Assembly: GCF_000427335.1 (NCBI RefSeq) | Contig: NZ_ATMR01000002.1 | Coordinates: 1-64,000, forward strand | Source: Winogradskyella psychrotolerans RS-3 | GTDB lineage: Bacteria; Bacteroidota; Bacteroidia; Flavobacteriales; Flavobacteriaceae | DNA: 64,000 nt | Direction: 5' to 3' | In this document: piece by piece, positions 17,779-26,641 of the stretch | Layout: every line of letters starts with the position of its first letter | Numbering within the stretch: position 1 is the stretch's first letter | Program-made: the position numbers and the translations under genes | The notes under the pieces: generated by a model | Database searches by the model: none | What the model was told of the DNA's origin: nothing | Seen by the model: the letters and a program-made list of their open reading frames with translations, nothing else

Positions 17779-18220
17779 CATCGTCCTTATAGAACCCGAA
17801 ATACCTAATAACACTGGTAATATTGGTCGTTTAGCTTTAGCTTCAGGATCAAAATTACATTTAGTAAAACCATTTGGATTTGAAATTGACGATAAACGTT
17901 TAAAACGTGCAGGACTCGATTACTGGCAACATTTAGAAGTTATCTATTACGATAATATCGACGATTTCTTCTCAAAAAACAAAGACGCTAAAATGGTGTT
18001 TTTATCTAGTCATGGTACCAAATCGCATTGGGACATAACCTTTGAAGATGATATGTTTTTAGTTTTTGGCAAAGAATCCGTGGGTTTACCAAAACCTTTA
18101 ATTGAACGTCATAAAACACAACTTTTCAAAATTCCACTGTATAGCGAATCTATCCGAAGCTTAAATTTAGCTAATGCTGTGGGTATTATTGTATATGAAG
18201 GCTTAAGGCAAATTAAATAG
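17768..18220 (+). CDS. trmL: tRNA (cytidine/uridine-34 2'-O)-methyltransferase TrmL
   Basis: A 150-aa SPOUT-class methyltransferase of minimal TrmL length. NTGNIGRLALASGSKLHLV near residues 15-33 and DYWQH near 52-56 are family signatures. The knotted SAM site is visible as FGKESVGLP near 96-104 and IPLYSESIRSLNLANAVGI near 117-135. It modifies the wobble base of tRNA-Leu isoacceptors. Confidence 0.93.
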   Translation: MSLNIVLIEPEIPNNTGNIGRLALASGSKLHLVKPFGFEIDDKRLKRAGLDYWQHLEVIYYDNIDDFFSKNKDAKMVFLSSHGTKSHWDITFEDDMFLVFGKESVGLPKPLIERHKTQLFKIPLYSESIRSLNLANAVGIIVYEGLRQIK

Positions 18221-18414
18221 TGTCTTCAACTTTACAAAAGACACTTTCCTTTTATTTCATGACTAAATAGTACGTATTTAAATCTTGAGGTCTGATTCAA
18301 GAATAATCAAGATTAGTTCGTGTTAAAAAAAAATTCAATTCTGATAAATAAAAAACGTAAAACACATCCGTTTTAAATGGTTTTTGTAACTTTTCCTGAA
18401 TTAAAATCTAAACA

Positions 18415-19304
18415 TTGAAACATTCAAAAACCTATAATTTTTTTTCTGAATTTGGTCAAATCACCCTTGGTATTATTTTAGCCAGTATTGGTTTAAAAGC
18501 CTTTTTATTACCCAATGGTTTTATGGATGGAGGCGTTACAGGTATAGCGCTATTGGTTAATAGACTAATTGGAGTAGATATTTCATTACTCTTAGTCATC
18601 TTCAGTTTACCCTTTTAATTTTGGGTTACTATACGGTTTCCATACGGATTGTTATAAAATCTATACTTAGTATCCTCGCCTTTGCTTTATTAATTCATTT
18701 TGGAAATTATGATACCATTACGGACGATAAACTCCTTATCTCCATTTTTGGCGGTTTATGCTTGGGTGGTGGTATTGGCATCGCCATTAGAAATGGTTCC
18801 GTTTTAGATGGCTCGGAAATTCTGGGAATCTACCTTAATGATAAATTTGGACTAAGTATTGGTAGAGTTATTCTTATGTTCAACATTATATTATTCAGTA
18901 TTACTGCAATGGTGGTTTCAATGGAAGTTGCGCTCTACTCCATTCTTACATACATCGTTACCGCTAAAGTGACCGATATGACTATTGAAGGTTTTGAAGA
19001 TTTTATTGGTGTTACTATAGTTTCTAATGAATACGCAGACATTAAGCACGCCATTATGATTGAACTAGGTGTAGGATTAACCACCTACAAAGGTTCTAAA
19101 GGATTTGGTAGTAATGGACCTCAGCAAGATTTTGATATTATTCACACCATTATTAATCGTATAGACATCAAAAAAATGCATCGCATCATTGAAGAAATAG
19201 ACGAAAACGCTTTTATTGTTGAGTTTGATGTAAACAATGTTAAAGGTGGTGTATTACGCCACTATCTAGATAAGAAAAAAGGCAAAACCTTAGGGAAATT
19301 ATGA
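18415..19304 (+). CDS. YitT family membrane protein, frame broken once
   Basis: Two frames join into one protein of about 296 aa. The first (18415-18618) gives the N-terminal membrane helices, with LPNGFMDGGVTGIALLVN near residues 32-49. The second (18621-19304) holds the remaining helices and the C-terminal cytoplasmic DUF2179 domain, with TTYKGSKGFGSNGPQQ. Adding one T to the run at 18613-18616 joins them through SLPFLILGYYTV. Start is TTG at 18415; a stop lies two codons upstream. YitT proteins are DUF161/DUF2179 membrane proteins of uncertain transport role. The break is probably a sequencing error (see findings). Confidence 0.8.
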
Positions 19305-19389
19305 AACATCCATAACCAACTTTACTTCATTATGTCAATATTAACATGGATGAACCATGTGACCATTGAAAAACAGTAGAAATAAACAC

Positions 19390-19431
19390 ATGAAACGAGC
19401 ATGTTCTAAATTCTATCACTCAAGGAAATGA
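19390..19431 (+). CDS. 13-codon micro-ORF, copy 1 (MKRACSKFYHSRK)
   Basis: ATG at 19390 and TGA at 19429-19431. The same peptide is encoded by copy 2 with two synonymous changes (TCT/TCA and TTC/TTT). The start lies in the ACACATG arm of a hairpin. The peptide is basic with one cysteine and resembles no leader peptide I know. Confidence 0.4.
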   Translation: MKRACSKFYHSRK

Positions 19432-19477
19432 TAAATAGCGAACAGCATGTGTCCAAAATAAAGAATAAAGAAAACAC

Positions 19478-19519
19478 ATGAAACGAGCATGTTCAAAATT
19501 TTATCACTCAAGGAAATGA
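19478..19519 (+). CDS. 13-codon micro-ORF, copy 2 (MKRACSKFYHSRK)
   Basis: ATG at 19478 and TGA at 19517-19519, peptide identical to copy 1. The TGATAAA around the stop can pair with TTTATCA at 19500-19506, so the stop codon also lies in a stem. It ends 47 nt before the start of the 219-aa gene. Confidence 0.4.
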   Translation: MKRACSKFYHSRK

Positions 19520-19566
19520 TAAACAGCGAACAGCATGTGTCCAAAAAAAGCAATAAATCATAACAC

Positions 19567-20226
19567 ATGAAATACCACATTATTATCAATAGCGTAAAAA
19601 CAGTTGACGCGCTAAAAGACGCTTGGACAAAAGAAGACTATATTTTTTTATTAGAAAAATTTGGTATAGAAGACTCAAGCGAATCTTCAACTTCAGAATT
19701 ATTAGAATTATTGTTTATGGCTATTTCAGATTTTGAACCTGAAGAAGCCGCAGCTATAATCTTAGATTACAAATTAGCTGATCAGCTTAATGAAAATCAG
19801 ATTGAGCAAATTTCGCACGAAATGTTACTCGATAAAATATCTGAAGAATATGCTGATATTACTTTACATCATCAACTCTTTAATATCAACCAATTATTGC
19901 ATAAAGCTTATAATGGAACATTTCCAAATGCAAAAGCGACTGTAGTTGAATTTGAAATCACACCCAATAAAGATATTACTAAAGAGGTCGTTTTAAAAGC
20001 GTTTGATAAAACTTTAGCCAATAACAATGTGATTAAAAGACTCTTTTCAAATCATCTTGCAGGACAAGAAGCGTTTGATGAAGCTGAATCTATAGTTTGG
20101 GATTTAACTTCGATTGGTGAGAACTCTTACACTTTAACAACTTCCGAATACTGGATGAGTAGAGACGAATTTAAAGATGCAGAGTTTGACTCAACAGTAG
20201 TTGAGTTTGAAGACGAAGAGGACTAA
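19567..20226 (+). CDS. Hypothetical acidic protein, 219 aa
   Basis: I do not recognise a family. The protein has no signal peptide or membrane segment, is acidic (it ends EFEDEED) and is mostly helical in its first 120 residues. It then reads as a small alpha/beta part with [24 protein letters not shown] and a conserved-looking [10 protein letters not shown] near the end. A cytoplasmic role is likely. It is preceded by the duplicated micro-ORF leader, which may control its translation, and overlaps the convergent VF530 gene by 4 nt. Confidence 0.7.
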   Translation: MKYHIIINSVKTVDALKDAWTKEDYIFLLEKFGIEDSSESSTSELLELLFMAISDFEPEEAAAIILDYKLADQLNENQIEQISHEMLLDKISEEYADITLHHQLFNINQLLHKAYNGTFPNAKATVVEFEITPNKDITKEVVLKAFDKTLANNNVIKRLFSNHLAGQEAFDEAESIVWDLTSIGENSYTLTTSEYWMSRDEFKDAEFDSTVVEFEDEED

Positions 20227-20450
20227 TTTTTATTCTTTTTTAAATAGTCTAAATACATATCCTCAACCTTGGTTCTTGCCCAAGGTGTGCGTCTTAAAAA
20301 CTTTAAACTCGATTTCACAGATGGATTTTCCGTAAAACAGCGAATGTTTATTTGATAGCCCATATATTCCCAACCATAATGCGTTTGCAGTTCTGTAATA
20401 ATCTGCTCTAGCTTTACTCCGTGAAGTGGGTTATTGGGTTGTGATGACAT
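20223..20450 (-). CDS. VF530 family (DUF2132) DNA-binding protein
   Basis: A 75-aa protein. [13 protein letters not shown] near residues 6-18, [13 protein letters not shown] near 27-39 and [13 protein letters not shown] near 47-59 are the family signature. The family is named after Vibrio VF530, whose structure suggested DNA binding; its targets are unknown. It ends inside the stop region of the convergent 219-aa gene. Confidence 0.88.
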   Translation of the reverse strand: MSSQPNNPLHGVKLEQIITELQTHYGWEYMGYQINIRCFTENPSVKSSLKFLRRTPWARTKVEDMYLDYLKKNKN

Positions 20451-20460
20451 CGTTTTTATT

Positions 20461-20534
20461 TGTCATTCCTGCGAAAGCAGGAAACTGTCTTTTTTTTAAT
20501 ACTTAAGTGGATTCCTGCCTTCGCAGGAATGACA
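20461..20534. repeat. Paired REP-like hairpins (CATTCCTGCGAAAGCAGG type)
   Basis: Two inverted copies, 20462-20483 and 20512-20533, each fold into a CCTGC/GCAGG hairpin. Their outer 15 bases (20461-20475 and 20520-20534) are perfectly complementary, so the whole segment can also form one long stem. This is the widespread TTCCTGCGAAAGCAGGAA family found between bacterial genes. A T-rich centre follows the first hairpin. Confidence 0.8.
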
Positions 20535-20544
20535 ACAGAATTAA

Positions 20545-20756
20545 TTAGTCTTGCACCAATTCCTTAATCTTAACCGCTTTTTCAAAATGATCTAACTGAT
20601 GGGTTTTAATCCACCAAATTGCAGCTTCCATTAATAATTCTGGATTGTCATTTTATTTTTAAAGAATGCATAAAATGAAATACCAACATTAGTACCTTTT
20701 TGGGCAATCTTTTTATCGCAAACCGCTATGATTTTATCCTTTAAAGCTGAAGTCAT
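20545..20756 (-). CDS. Small conserved protein of about 70 aa, frame broken once
   Basis: Reading from the ATG at 20756 gives MTSALKDKIIAVCDKKIAQ and continues to FYAFFKNK. Restoring one A on this strand in the run at 20651-20654 continues as NDNPELLMEAAIWWIK, then HQLDHFEKAVKIKELVQD and a stop at 20545, for 70 aa. I recall short proteins of this pattern in flavobacteria (possibly the DUF6500 group), function unknown. It sits 4 nt upstream of nothing else on this strand and follows the helicase gene. Confidence 0.6.
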
Positions 20757-20759
20757 AGC

Positions 20760-22055
20760 TTAACGTCTACTATCGTTGTTTCTGTTACGACTTCTACTTT
20801 TATTTCGGTCTGAACTTGTGCTTTTAGACTTCCCTGAGTTTCCCGAATTTTTATTATTAGAACCTCTTCCTCGTACTTGATTTCTATTCTGACCTGGTTT
20901 TATCGGTTCTGTTGAAGCATTAGGATCTGGTTCGAAACCTTCGAGGATTTCAACTTCAATCTTCATATCAATCAACTTCTCAATGTCGCGTAAAAAAGTC
21001 GTTTCATCTGCACTTACTAAAGAAATAGCTTCTCCACTAGCTCCTGCTCTACCTGTTCTACCAATTCTGTGAACGTAGTCTTCAGAAATATTAGGCAATT
21101 CAAAATTAATAACATGTGGCAATAATGGTATATCTAAACCTCTTGCTGCAATATCTGTAGCGACTAAAACTCTAACCGATCCATTTTTGAATCCGGCTAA
21201 TGCTTTTGTTCTTGCTCCTTGACTTTTATTACCATGTATAGCAGCGGCTGTAATACCAGCACTAATCATATTCTTACAAAGTTTATTAGCTCCATGCTTA
21301 GTTCTATTAAAAACTAAAACTTGTTTCCAATTCCCTTCTGTAATCAATTTAATAATTAATTCTGTTTTCTTGCCTTTAGCAACTCTGTAAACCTTTTGTT
21401 GAATAACCTCAACAGCTGTATTTTCTGGTGTGGCTTCAACTTGAATAGGATTATTAAGAATTGAATATGCTAATTTCTTAATATCTTTAGAAAATGTTGC
21501 AGAGAACATAAGGTTCTGACGTTTAGCTGGCATAAGCTTCATAACGCGTTCTATATCGCGTAAAAAACCCATATCTAACATACGATCGGCTTCGTCTAAA
21601 ACAAATATTTCTACCTTATTTAAAGATAAAACTCCTTGGTTTTCTAAATCGATTAAACGTCCCGGTGTTGCAACCAAAACATCGACTCCTTGACTCAATT
21701 TATTAACTTGAGGTTTTTGATTGACTCCTCCAAAAATAACAGTACTTCTAATGTTTAGAAACTCACTGTACTCTTTAACATTGGCGTAAACTTGCGCCGC
21801 TAACTCACGTGTTGGAGTTAATATTAAGGCTCTAATTGGTCTGTGCCTTTGCTCAGGCCCATTAGATAATAAGTGAAGCAGCGGTAATGTAAAACCTGCT
21901 GTTTTTCCTGTTCCGGTTTGTGCAGATGCTAAAACGTCTTTTCCTTCTAATACTGGAGGAATGGCTTTTGCTTGAATTGGTGAAGGTATTTCGTATCCTT
22001 TTTTCTGGATAGCTTTAAGTAAAGGCTCAGATAGGCCCAAAGATTTAAATGACAT
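20760..22055 (-). CDS. DEAD-box ATP-dependent RNA helicase (RhlE type)
   Basis: A 431-aa protein. Q motif near residues 2-28, AQTGTGKT (motif I) near 45-52, PTRELA near 80-85, DEAD near 154-157, SAT near 185-187 and HRIGRTGR near 330-337. After about residue 365 comes a basic low-complexity tail rich in Arg, Asn, Ser and Gly, typical of RhlE-like helicases and used for RNA binding. Roles in ribosome assembly, RNA decay or cold adaptation are expected. It has its own -7 box. Confidence 0.93.
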   Translation of the reverse strand: MSFKSLGLSEPLLKAIQKKGYEIPSPIQAKAIPPVLEGKDVLASAQTGTGKTAGFTLPLLHLLSNGPEQRHRPIRALILTPTRELAAQVYANVKEYSEFLNIRSTVIFGGVNQKPQVNKLSQGVDVLVATPGRLIDLENQGVLSLNKVEIFVLDEADRMLDMGFLRDIERVMKLMPAKRQNLMFSATFSKDIKKLAYSILNNPIQVEATPENTAVEVIQQKVYRVAKGKKTELIIKLITEGNWKQVLVFNRTKHGANKLCKNMISAGITAAAIHGNKSQGARTKALAGFKNGSVRVLVATDIAARGLDIPLLPHVINFELPNISEDYVHRIGRTGRAGASGEAISLVSADETTFLRDIEKLIDMKIEVEILEGFEPDPNASTEPIKPGQNRNQVRGRGSNNKNSGNSGKSKSTSSDRNKSRSRNRNNDSRR

Positions 22056-22110
22056 AAATAGTGTTTATGAAGCAAACTCTATTTATTTAGGTCACTCCTT
22101 TAATTTGGTG

Positions 22111-22118
22111 CAAAGTTA
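22111..22118 (-). promoter_or_regulatory. Bacteroidota -7 box (TAACTTTG) for the helicase gene
   Basis: A TAnnTTTG match on the minus strand 56 nt before the ATG. No clear -33 element. Confidence 0.4.
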
Positions 22119-22204
22119 CAGCTATTTTAAGCCTGACTCTAAAAAAATGCTTATTATATTCTTAACACTATGAATTCTTACGTTCTTGTAACTTAGTTAA
22201 CGGA

Positions 22205-22966
22205 CTAGTGCCACGGTTTTTTAAAAGCATGAATAGCACTACTAATTATTAATACACTTGCACTCACAAAAGCCATGTACATCAATGTTTCGTTATTAAG
22301 TTTATTAGCATTTCCAATACCAATTAATGCCCAAGCACCTACAAGCGCAAACTCTCTCATATTACGTTTCCAAGTTACCAATACATTGATGACCACTGCA
22401 ATTACAATTAAGATAATAGTCCAAGTGACATCAGATAACCCAAAACCATCCCAACCAATTTTTACTAAATACGTTGAAACATTAGCAATACTGGCCACAG
22501 TTACCCAACCCGAATACATCACAAAAGGCCACCAAACAAAAGCAATAATGGGTAATGGCTCGTCATCTAATTCCATTCTGTTGTTAACTACAATCTTTAA
22601 TAATGAAAACAGTAATAAGAAAATAAAAATACAAGACACGGCTGTATATTCATAAATCCAAGCAAATACCCAAAGCGAATTAAATAAACACGAGAGCATA
22701 AACCACCATCCTGTTCTCAGTACAACAGCGTCATTTTTTACGTTTTTAAATAAGCTTCGACCTTGATAAACTGCAAACCCAATTAGGAATAAATAAATTA
22801 GTCCCCAAATGGCAAACGTATAACCTGCAGGCGTAAACAGAGATCTATAACTATTAGATACTTCACCAATAGTGGTATTATTTAAGAGTCCTGTATTAGA
22901 AAGATAGTTGATAAATATGGTTAAAATTAGAGCTATTATATTTCCGATTTGAAGCGTCTTTTTCAT
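22205..22966 (-). CDS. TspO/MBR-like tryptophan-rich membrane protein
   Basis: A 253-aa protein with about seven hydrophobic segments. The motif FTPAGYTFAIWGLIYL near residues 44-59 and later tryptophan-rich segments (SLWVFAWIY, VWWPFVMYSGW) match the long bacterial form of the tryptophan-rich sensory protein family, related to TspO/MBR but about 100 residues longer. Ligand and role are unknown; porphyrin or sterol binding is known only for the short TspO members. Confidence 0.75.
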   Translation of the reverse strand: MKKTLQIGNIIALILTIFINYLSNTGLLNNTTIGEVSNSYRSLFTPAGYTFAIWGLIYLFLIGFAVYQGRSLFKNVKNDAVVLRTGWWFMLSCLFNSLWVFAWIYEYTAVSCIFIFLLLFSLLKIVVNNRMELDDEPLPIIAFVWWPFVMYSGWVTVASIANVSTYLVKIGWDGFGLSDVTWTIILIVIAVVINVLVTWKRNMREFALVGAWALIGIGNANKLNNETLMYMAFVSASVLIISSAIHAFKKPWH

Positions 22967-23194
22967 GATTTAATTTTTCTCTAATTTAAGACTTATGACG
23001 CATTAGATTGACTTATTCTCGCCATTGTTTAACGTAAATGAAATAAACAAATCTTGTTAAGCGCTCTTTATCAAACTTTAAAATGCTAAATCATTAGATT
23101 CCCATGACACTTTCATGGTTTTTAGAAAATTATTTAACTTGAAGAATTCATGTATATTAGCTGTTAGAGAAATACCCATTAATAAAATTTAATT

Positions 23195-23761
23195 ATGAAA
23201 ACACTACTCTTTCTTTTACTCGTATTACCACTAACACTCTTAGCACAAGAACAAACCAATTCAGAAAAATTTTGGGAACAACTCGAAGCACATTGTGGTA
23301 ACGCTTATGAAGGCGAAATTACAGAAGGAGGCAAAGAAGGTGACGGCTTTACAGGTGAAAAATTAGTAATGCATGTACGTTCTTGCGACACTAATGATAT
23401 TAGAGTTCCGTTTTTTGTAGGTGAGAACAAATCGCGTACTTGGGTTTTACATATGAATGACGAAAAAATAATACGATTAAAGCACGACCATAGACATGAA
23501 GATGGTTCGGAAGAAGATTTAACCCAATATGGAGGCACAAGTGCAAATCAAGGTTTGGCTAATTTACAAATGTTTCCTGCCGATGCTCATACGGCAAAAA
23601 TATTACCTGCGGCCTCAACCAACATTTGGTGGTTTACAATAGATGAAACAAGCCTGACTTATAACCTACGTCGTTTAGGTACGGATCGTTTGTTTACGGT
23701 TCGTTTTGATTTAACTAAAACTATTGAAACGCCAGATGCTCCTTGGGGAACTGAGGATTAA
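23195..23761 (+). CDS. Secreted protein of unknown function
   Basis: A 188-aa protein with a clear signal peptide (LPLTLLAQEQ, cleaved about residue 18). The mature part has two cysteines (HCGNAYEG and VRSCDT) that may form a disulfide, a KHDHRHEDGSEEDL stretch rich in His and acidic residues, and STNIWWFTIDE. I recall similar proteins in Bacteroidota but no function. It stands alone and ends at a bidirectional terminator. Confidence 0.75.
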   Translation: MKTLLFLLLVLPLTLLAQEQTNSEKFWEQLEAHCGNAYEGEITEGGKEGDGFTGEKLVMHVRSCDTNDIRVPFFVGENKSRTWVLHMNDEKIIRLKHDHRHEDGSEEDLTQYGGTSANQGLANLQMFPADAHTAKILPAASTNIWWFTIDETSLTYNLRRLGTDRLFTVRFDLTKTIETPDAPWGTED

Positions 23762-23786
23762 AAATCAGCGAGTACTAAAACAAAAA

Positions 23787-23812
23787 AACCTCTTTATTTT
23801 TATAAAGAGGTG
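23787..23812. terminator. Bidirectional terminator between convergent genes
   Basis: CCTCTTTA at 23789-23796 pairs with TAAAGAGG at 23803-23810. A seven-A run on the left and T-rich sequence on the right allow it to stop transcription from both sides. Confidence 0.7.
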
Positions 23813-23843
23813 TTTCATTAAAATACGAATATCTATTCTTCTG

Positions 23844-24524
23844 TTATAGTTCTTTTTTAAGGTCTTCAATAGTTTTAGCCATTACAACACCTGGTAATTT
23901 AATTGGCGCTGCAACTTCGGCTAAAAATGTTCCTTTAACTTCTCCTGTTTTGTAAGTTGTAAAACCAATACGATACAAACCAGCAGTTAAAGCTTTTGTA
24001 GGGCTTCCCACTTCACTCTTATATCTTAATAAAGAATTGTAGCTGCTTCCACTAGGTTGTTTAGGCATTTCGCTATTATCATCATTACTAGCAAGGGTTG
24101 TCCAAGTAGCGCTTTTAGCAGCCTCTTCGGTAACACCTTCTTTTGTAAAAATAGTAGAACGCTCTAAAGTAATATAAGTATCAAAATAATCGCTTGAAGA
24201 TGCATTTTCTGTGTACTCCTCAGATGTTATGGCATCTTTAACTTTTGTTTTAGCAACAGGAGATAGCATTCTTACTCCAAGTTCTGGTGCTACAGCAGGA
24301 ACCCATAAATAAATGTAGTAGAATTTTTTACCATCTACGATTTCATCTTCATTTCCTGCAGAGGCATATCCTAAATACGATATCACATCTGTGTATGGTA
24401 CTTTTATTGTTTTTGGACCCACTTTTTTCTCAACTGAACTTCCAAACTTTTTTAATTTTTGAGCTTCTGCGTTAAACACACAACTGAAAGCAAATACTGA
24501 TAATGCTACTAATTTAATTTTCAT
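23844..24524 (-). CDS. LipL32 family protein without a clear lipobox
   Basis: A 226-aa exported protein resembling LipL32, the major outer-membrane lipoprotein of Leptospira. By memory, YYIYLWVPAVAPELGVRM near residue 70 aligns with YYLYVWIPAVIAEMGVRM, and GLYRIGFTTYKTGEVKG near 185 with GLYRISFTTYKPGEVKG. FDTY near 115 and SYNSL near 155 match regions that bind calcium in LipL32, though its poly-Asp tract is reduced to NDDN. The signal peptide ends NAEAQK, suggesting signal peptidase I; the only cysteine (FAFSC) is a poor lipobox. The frame opens at 24557, but the ATG at 24524 starts the signal peptide. A SIMPL gene lies upstream on the same strand. Confidence 0.85.
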   Translation of the reverse strand: MKIKLVALSVFAFSCVFNAEAQKLKKFGSSVEKKVGPKTIKVPYTDVISYLGYASAGNEDEIVDGKKFYYIYLWVPAVAPELGVRMLSPVAKTKVKDAITSEEYTENASSSDYFDTYITLERSTIFTKEGVTEEAAKSATWTTLASNDDNSEMPKQPSGSSYNSLLRYKSEVGSPTKALTAGLYRIGFTTYKTGEVKGTFLAEVAAPIKLPGVVMAKTIEDLKKEL

Positions 24525-24568
24525 AATTTTTAAGTGATTTTGATTATTTAAAGACATTCGTTATTTTA

Positions 24569-25186
24569 TTATTTTAATTCAAAAGAGACGGTTACGGCAT
24601 GACTTTGTAACGTTGAAGTCCCATAACTTTGAATGTACTGTGCACTTGAATTTTGATCGACAATAGAAATAATTTCACCAATAGTTTTATTCATTTCTTT
24701 AGCTAAAGCATTTGCTCTTTCTTTGGCATTATCTATTGCTTTTTTTGAAAGATCGACTAACTGTTCGTTGGTTAATTTCTTAGCTTCTACCTCTGTATTA
24801 ACAACAGACATTCCTGCGGACTTTAACTTTGATAATTTTCGAACATCTTCCTTATTTGATGTTTTAAAGTGGTAATATTCCGACTCTCTGTTTTGTGAAT
24901 ACGACATGGCAAACTCATAGTATGTATTTCTAGTAAACTGGCTAAATTCGATTCCTGAAGCTTCTAATTTTTTGATGTAATTCTTTTTAACTTCATCTAA
25001 AGAGGTTACTTCTACTTCACCTTGTCCTTCATAAACAAGCACCTGTTGCAATCCGATTAGAACTATATAACTATCGTCATCAACTATTGTTTCTGTTTCA
25101 CCAACTACAGTAATTGTGTTTTTATGTTCTTGGGCTATTAATGGCACTGTAAATAACAATGCCATTAAAAAGATAATTTTTTTCAT
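24569..25186 (-). CDS. SIMPL (DUF541) domain periplasmic protein
   Basis: A 205-aa protein with a signal peptide (VPLIAQEHK) and the DUF541 layout: NTITVVGETE at the start of the mature protein, then a helix-rich middle with KKAIDNAKERANALAKEM near residue 150, and a closing strand HAVTVSFELK. SIMPL proteins are periplasmic or outer-membrane-associated; some E. coli and Brucella members are linked to oxidative stress or form oligomers. The frame opens at 25255, but the ATG at 25186 begins the signal peptide. It is 44 nt upstream of the LipL32-type gene. Confidence 0.85.
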   Translation of the reverse strand: MKKIIFLMALLFTVPLIAQEHKNTITVVGETETIVDDDSYIVLIGLQQVLVYEGQGEVEVTSLDEVKKNYIKKLEASGIEFSQFTRNTYYEFAMSYSQNRESEYYHFKTSNKEDVRKLSKLKSAGMSVVNTEVEAKKLTNEQLVDLSKKAIDNAKERANALAKEMNKTIGEIISIVDQNSSAQYIQSYGTSTLQSHAVTVSFELK

Positions 25187-25221
25187 GTATAAATTTGATT
25201 TTAAAATTTTAAAAGAATTGG

Positions 25222-25642
25222 TTAAAAGAAAAGGATTGAAGCAACGATCATCCAACCACCAACAAACAACCCTACAATACCAAGCTTGCCTTGTTTTGGA
25301 GCTAGTTTCTCTCTAAGAACGATAGCTTTCTCTTTTGCGGCATCATTTTTTAGATAAAACGTATTTGTTAATAAGGCTAAATCCTAACATAAATCCTAGA
25401 ACAGCTTGTACGATACTTCCTGCTAATAATGTTGCCCACCATATAGGGAATGTTGTCAACCAACCTAAGTTTAAAATGGAAAAAATAATACCCCAAACTC
25501 CATAAAAACATAAAATAAGTCCGATCCAACCTTGGTAAGGTTCTATTTTTTCTAACAATTCTTTTGCGTTAGGTTTTTTTGATAATAATAAAGATGGTAC
25601 TGCGATGATACTTAATAAAATAAGTGTAATTCCGAAAGTCAT
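25222..25642 (-). CDS. Small membrane protein of about 139 aa, frame broken once
   Basis: The first 99 codons encode four hydrophobic segments ([20 protein letters not shown] to [14 protein letters not shown]). Removing one base from the six-base run at 25346-25351 continues through [17 protein letters not shown] and [19 protein letters not shown] to a stop at 25222. The extended form ends in a normal membrane helix, which supports the correction. I do not recognise the function. A TAAATTTG box lies upstream. Confidence 0.65.
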
Positions 25643-25992
25643 AATTTTGTTTTAATGGTTAAAATTTGTTTGGTTTTGTAATAGAAACACGTTTAGTTTT
25701 TTATAATGTTTCTTATTTTCTTATGCAAATTTATACCAATAGCTACCTTGTTTTAACCCCGTTTTAAGTGAAAAATATCACCCTGTAAACAGGGTGATGA
25801 CTCACAACTAACTAAATACCAACACATTATTTATGCTTTGAATTTGTGTTTTTTAGATAAAATCGCATTTCATATAAAAACTAGTTAAGAATGTAGTTTA
25901 CTGAGGCTTTAAAGGTCTTATACTTAGGAAATAAAAAAATGCTCCATTATAATATAGAACCTTTGTATAAAATTAATGATACTATAGCTATC
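25643..25992. other. Intergenic region with a GC-rich hairpin
   Basis: The 350 bp contain the -7 box above and a perfect 9-bp hairpin with a TAAA loop (ATCACCCTG at 25777-25785 with CAGGGTGAT at 25790-25798). It lacks a T tail on the minus strand side facing the response regulator's end, so it is not a standard terminator. No gene was seen. Confidence 0.5.
25726..25733 (-). promoter_or_regulatory. Bacteroidota -7 box (TAAATTTG) for the small membrane gene
   Basis: A TAnnTTTG match on the minus strand 84 nt before the ATG. No -33 TTTG at the usual spacing. Confidence 0.35.
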
Positions 25993-26637
25993 TTATGAAG
26001 ACACATAGCCTTTTTTAATAGCGTATTTTGTAAGTCCAGCGAGGTTTCTAACATTTAGCTTAGTAATCAGATTCTTTCGGTAGCTTTCAATCGTATGCTT
26101 ACTTAAAAACAGCTGATCCGCGATTTCTTGAGTAGTAAACTCTTCTGCAATAAGTGAGATGACTTCTACTTCTCGTTTGGTGAGTTTGATTTCCTTTTCT
26201 TTATTCTTTTCAAATTTATTTTGAAGGTAGATATCTTTAATTTCCTTAGAGAAATATTTCTCTCCTCCTAAAATGGTTTCTATAGCTTTTAAGAATTCTT
26301 CCTTTTGTGCATTTTTCTGAAGATACCCATCCACATTATTTTCAATAAGACTATCGATAATTTCTGGTGTGTTGTGCATACTAACCACCAATGTCTTTAT
26401 ATTTCTATCGGTGTTCTTTATCCACTTATTTAAAGTAATACCATCCACTTCTGGCATTGTAACATCAGTAATTACAAGGTCTATTTTTTCTTCCGTATTT
26501 ATAGAAATATATTTTTGAACATGGCCACCATGCTTTGCGGTATATAAAATATTGTAACTACTTTCTGAATTTAGAATACTTAATAAACCATCTAAAAACA
26601 TTTTGTGATCGTCTGCTATAATGAGGTTATGCTTCAT
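25993..26637 (-). CDS. NarL/FixJ-type response regulator with LuxR HTH
   Basis: A 214-aa protein. The receiver domain has acidic residues ADD near 8-10, the phosphorylatable aspartate in VITDVTMP (about D58) and a lysine in LQKNAQKEE near 105-110. A LuxR-type helix-turn-helix follows at about 150-212, with LTKREVEVISLIAEE, TTQEIADQLFLSKHTIESY and NLAGLTKYAIKKGY. It lies 4 nt downstream of its probable partner kinase gene. Confidence 0.92.
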   Translation of the reverse strand: MKHNLIIADDHKMFLDGLLSILNSESSYNILYTAKHGGHVQKYISINTEEKIDLVITDVTMPEVDGITLNKWIKNTDRNIKTLVVSMHNTPEIIDSLIENNVDGYLQKNAQKEEFLKAIETILGGEKYFSKEIKDIYLQNKFEKNKEKEIKLTKREVEVISLIAEEFTTQEIADQLFLSKHTIESYRKNLITKLNVRNLAGLTKYAIKKGYVSS

Positions 26638-26641
26638 TTAT

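Larger units (their letters stand above)
19356..19569 (+). promoter_or_regulatory. Candidate leader switch: tandem micro-ORF hairpins before an unknown gene
   Basis: Two 67-nt copies (19386-19452 and 19474-19540) differ at 3 positions. Each opens with ACACATG and closes with CATGTGT. A partial earlier copy supplies CATGTG at 19356-19361, and the next ACACATG at 19563-19569 contains the start codon of the 219-aa gene. Each CATGTGT can pair back within its own copy or forward with the next ACACATG, so mutually exclusive hairpins would hide one start codon or the next. The arrangement is visible in the sequence; the regulatory role is inferred. Confidence 0.45.

Noticed and set aside
18613..18616. 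Programmed frameshift in yitT
   Set aside because: No slippery heptamer or following structure stands out, and ten other genes show the same run-length pattern, so error is the simpler explanation.
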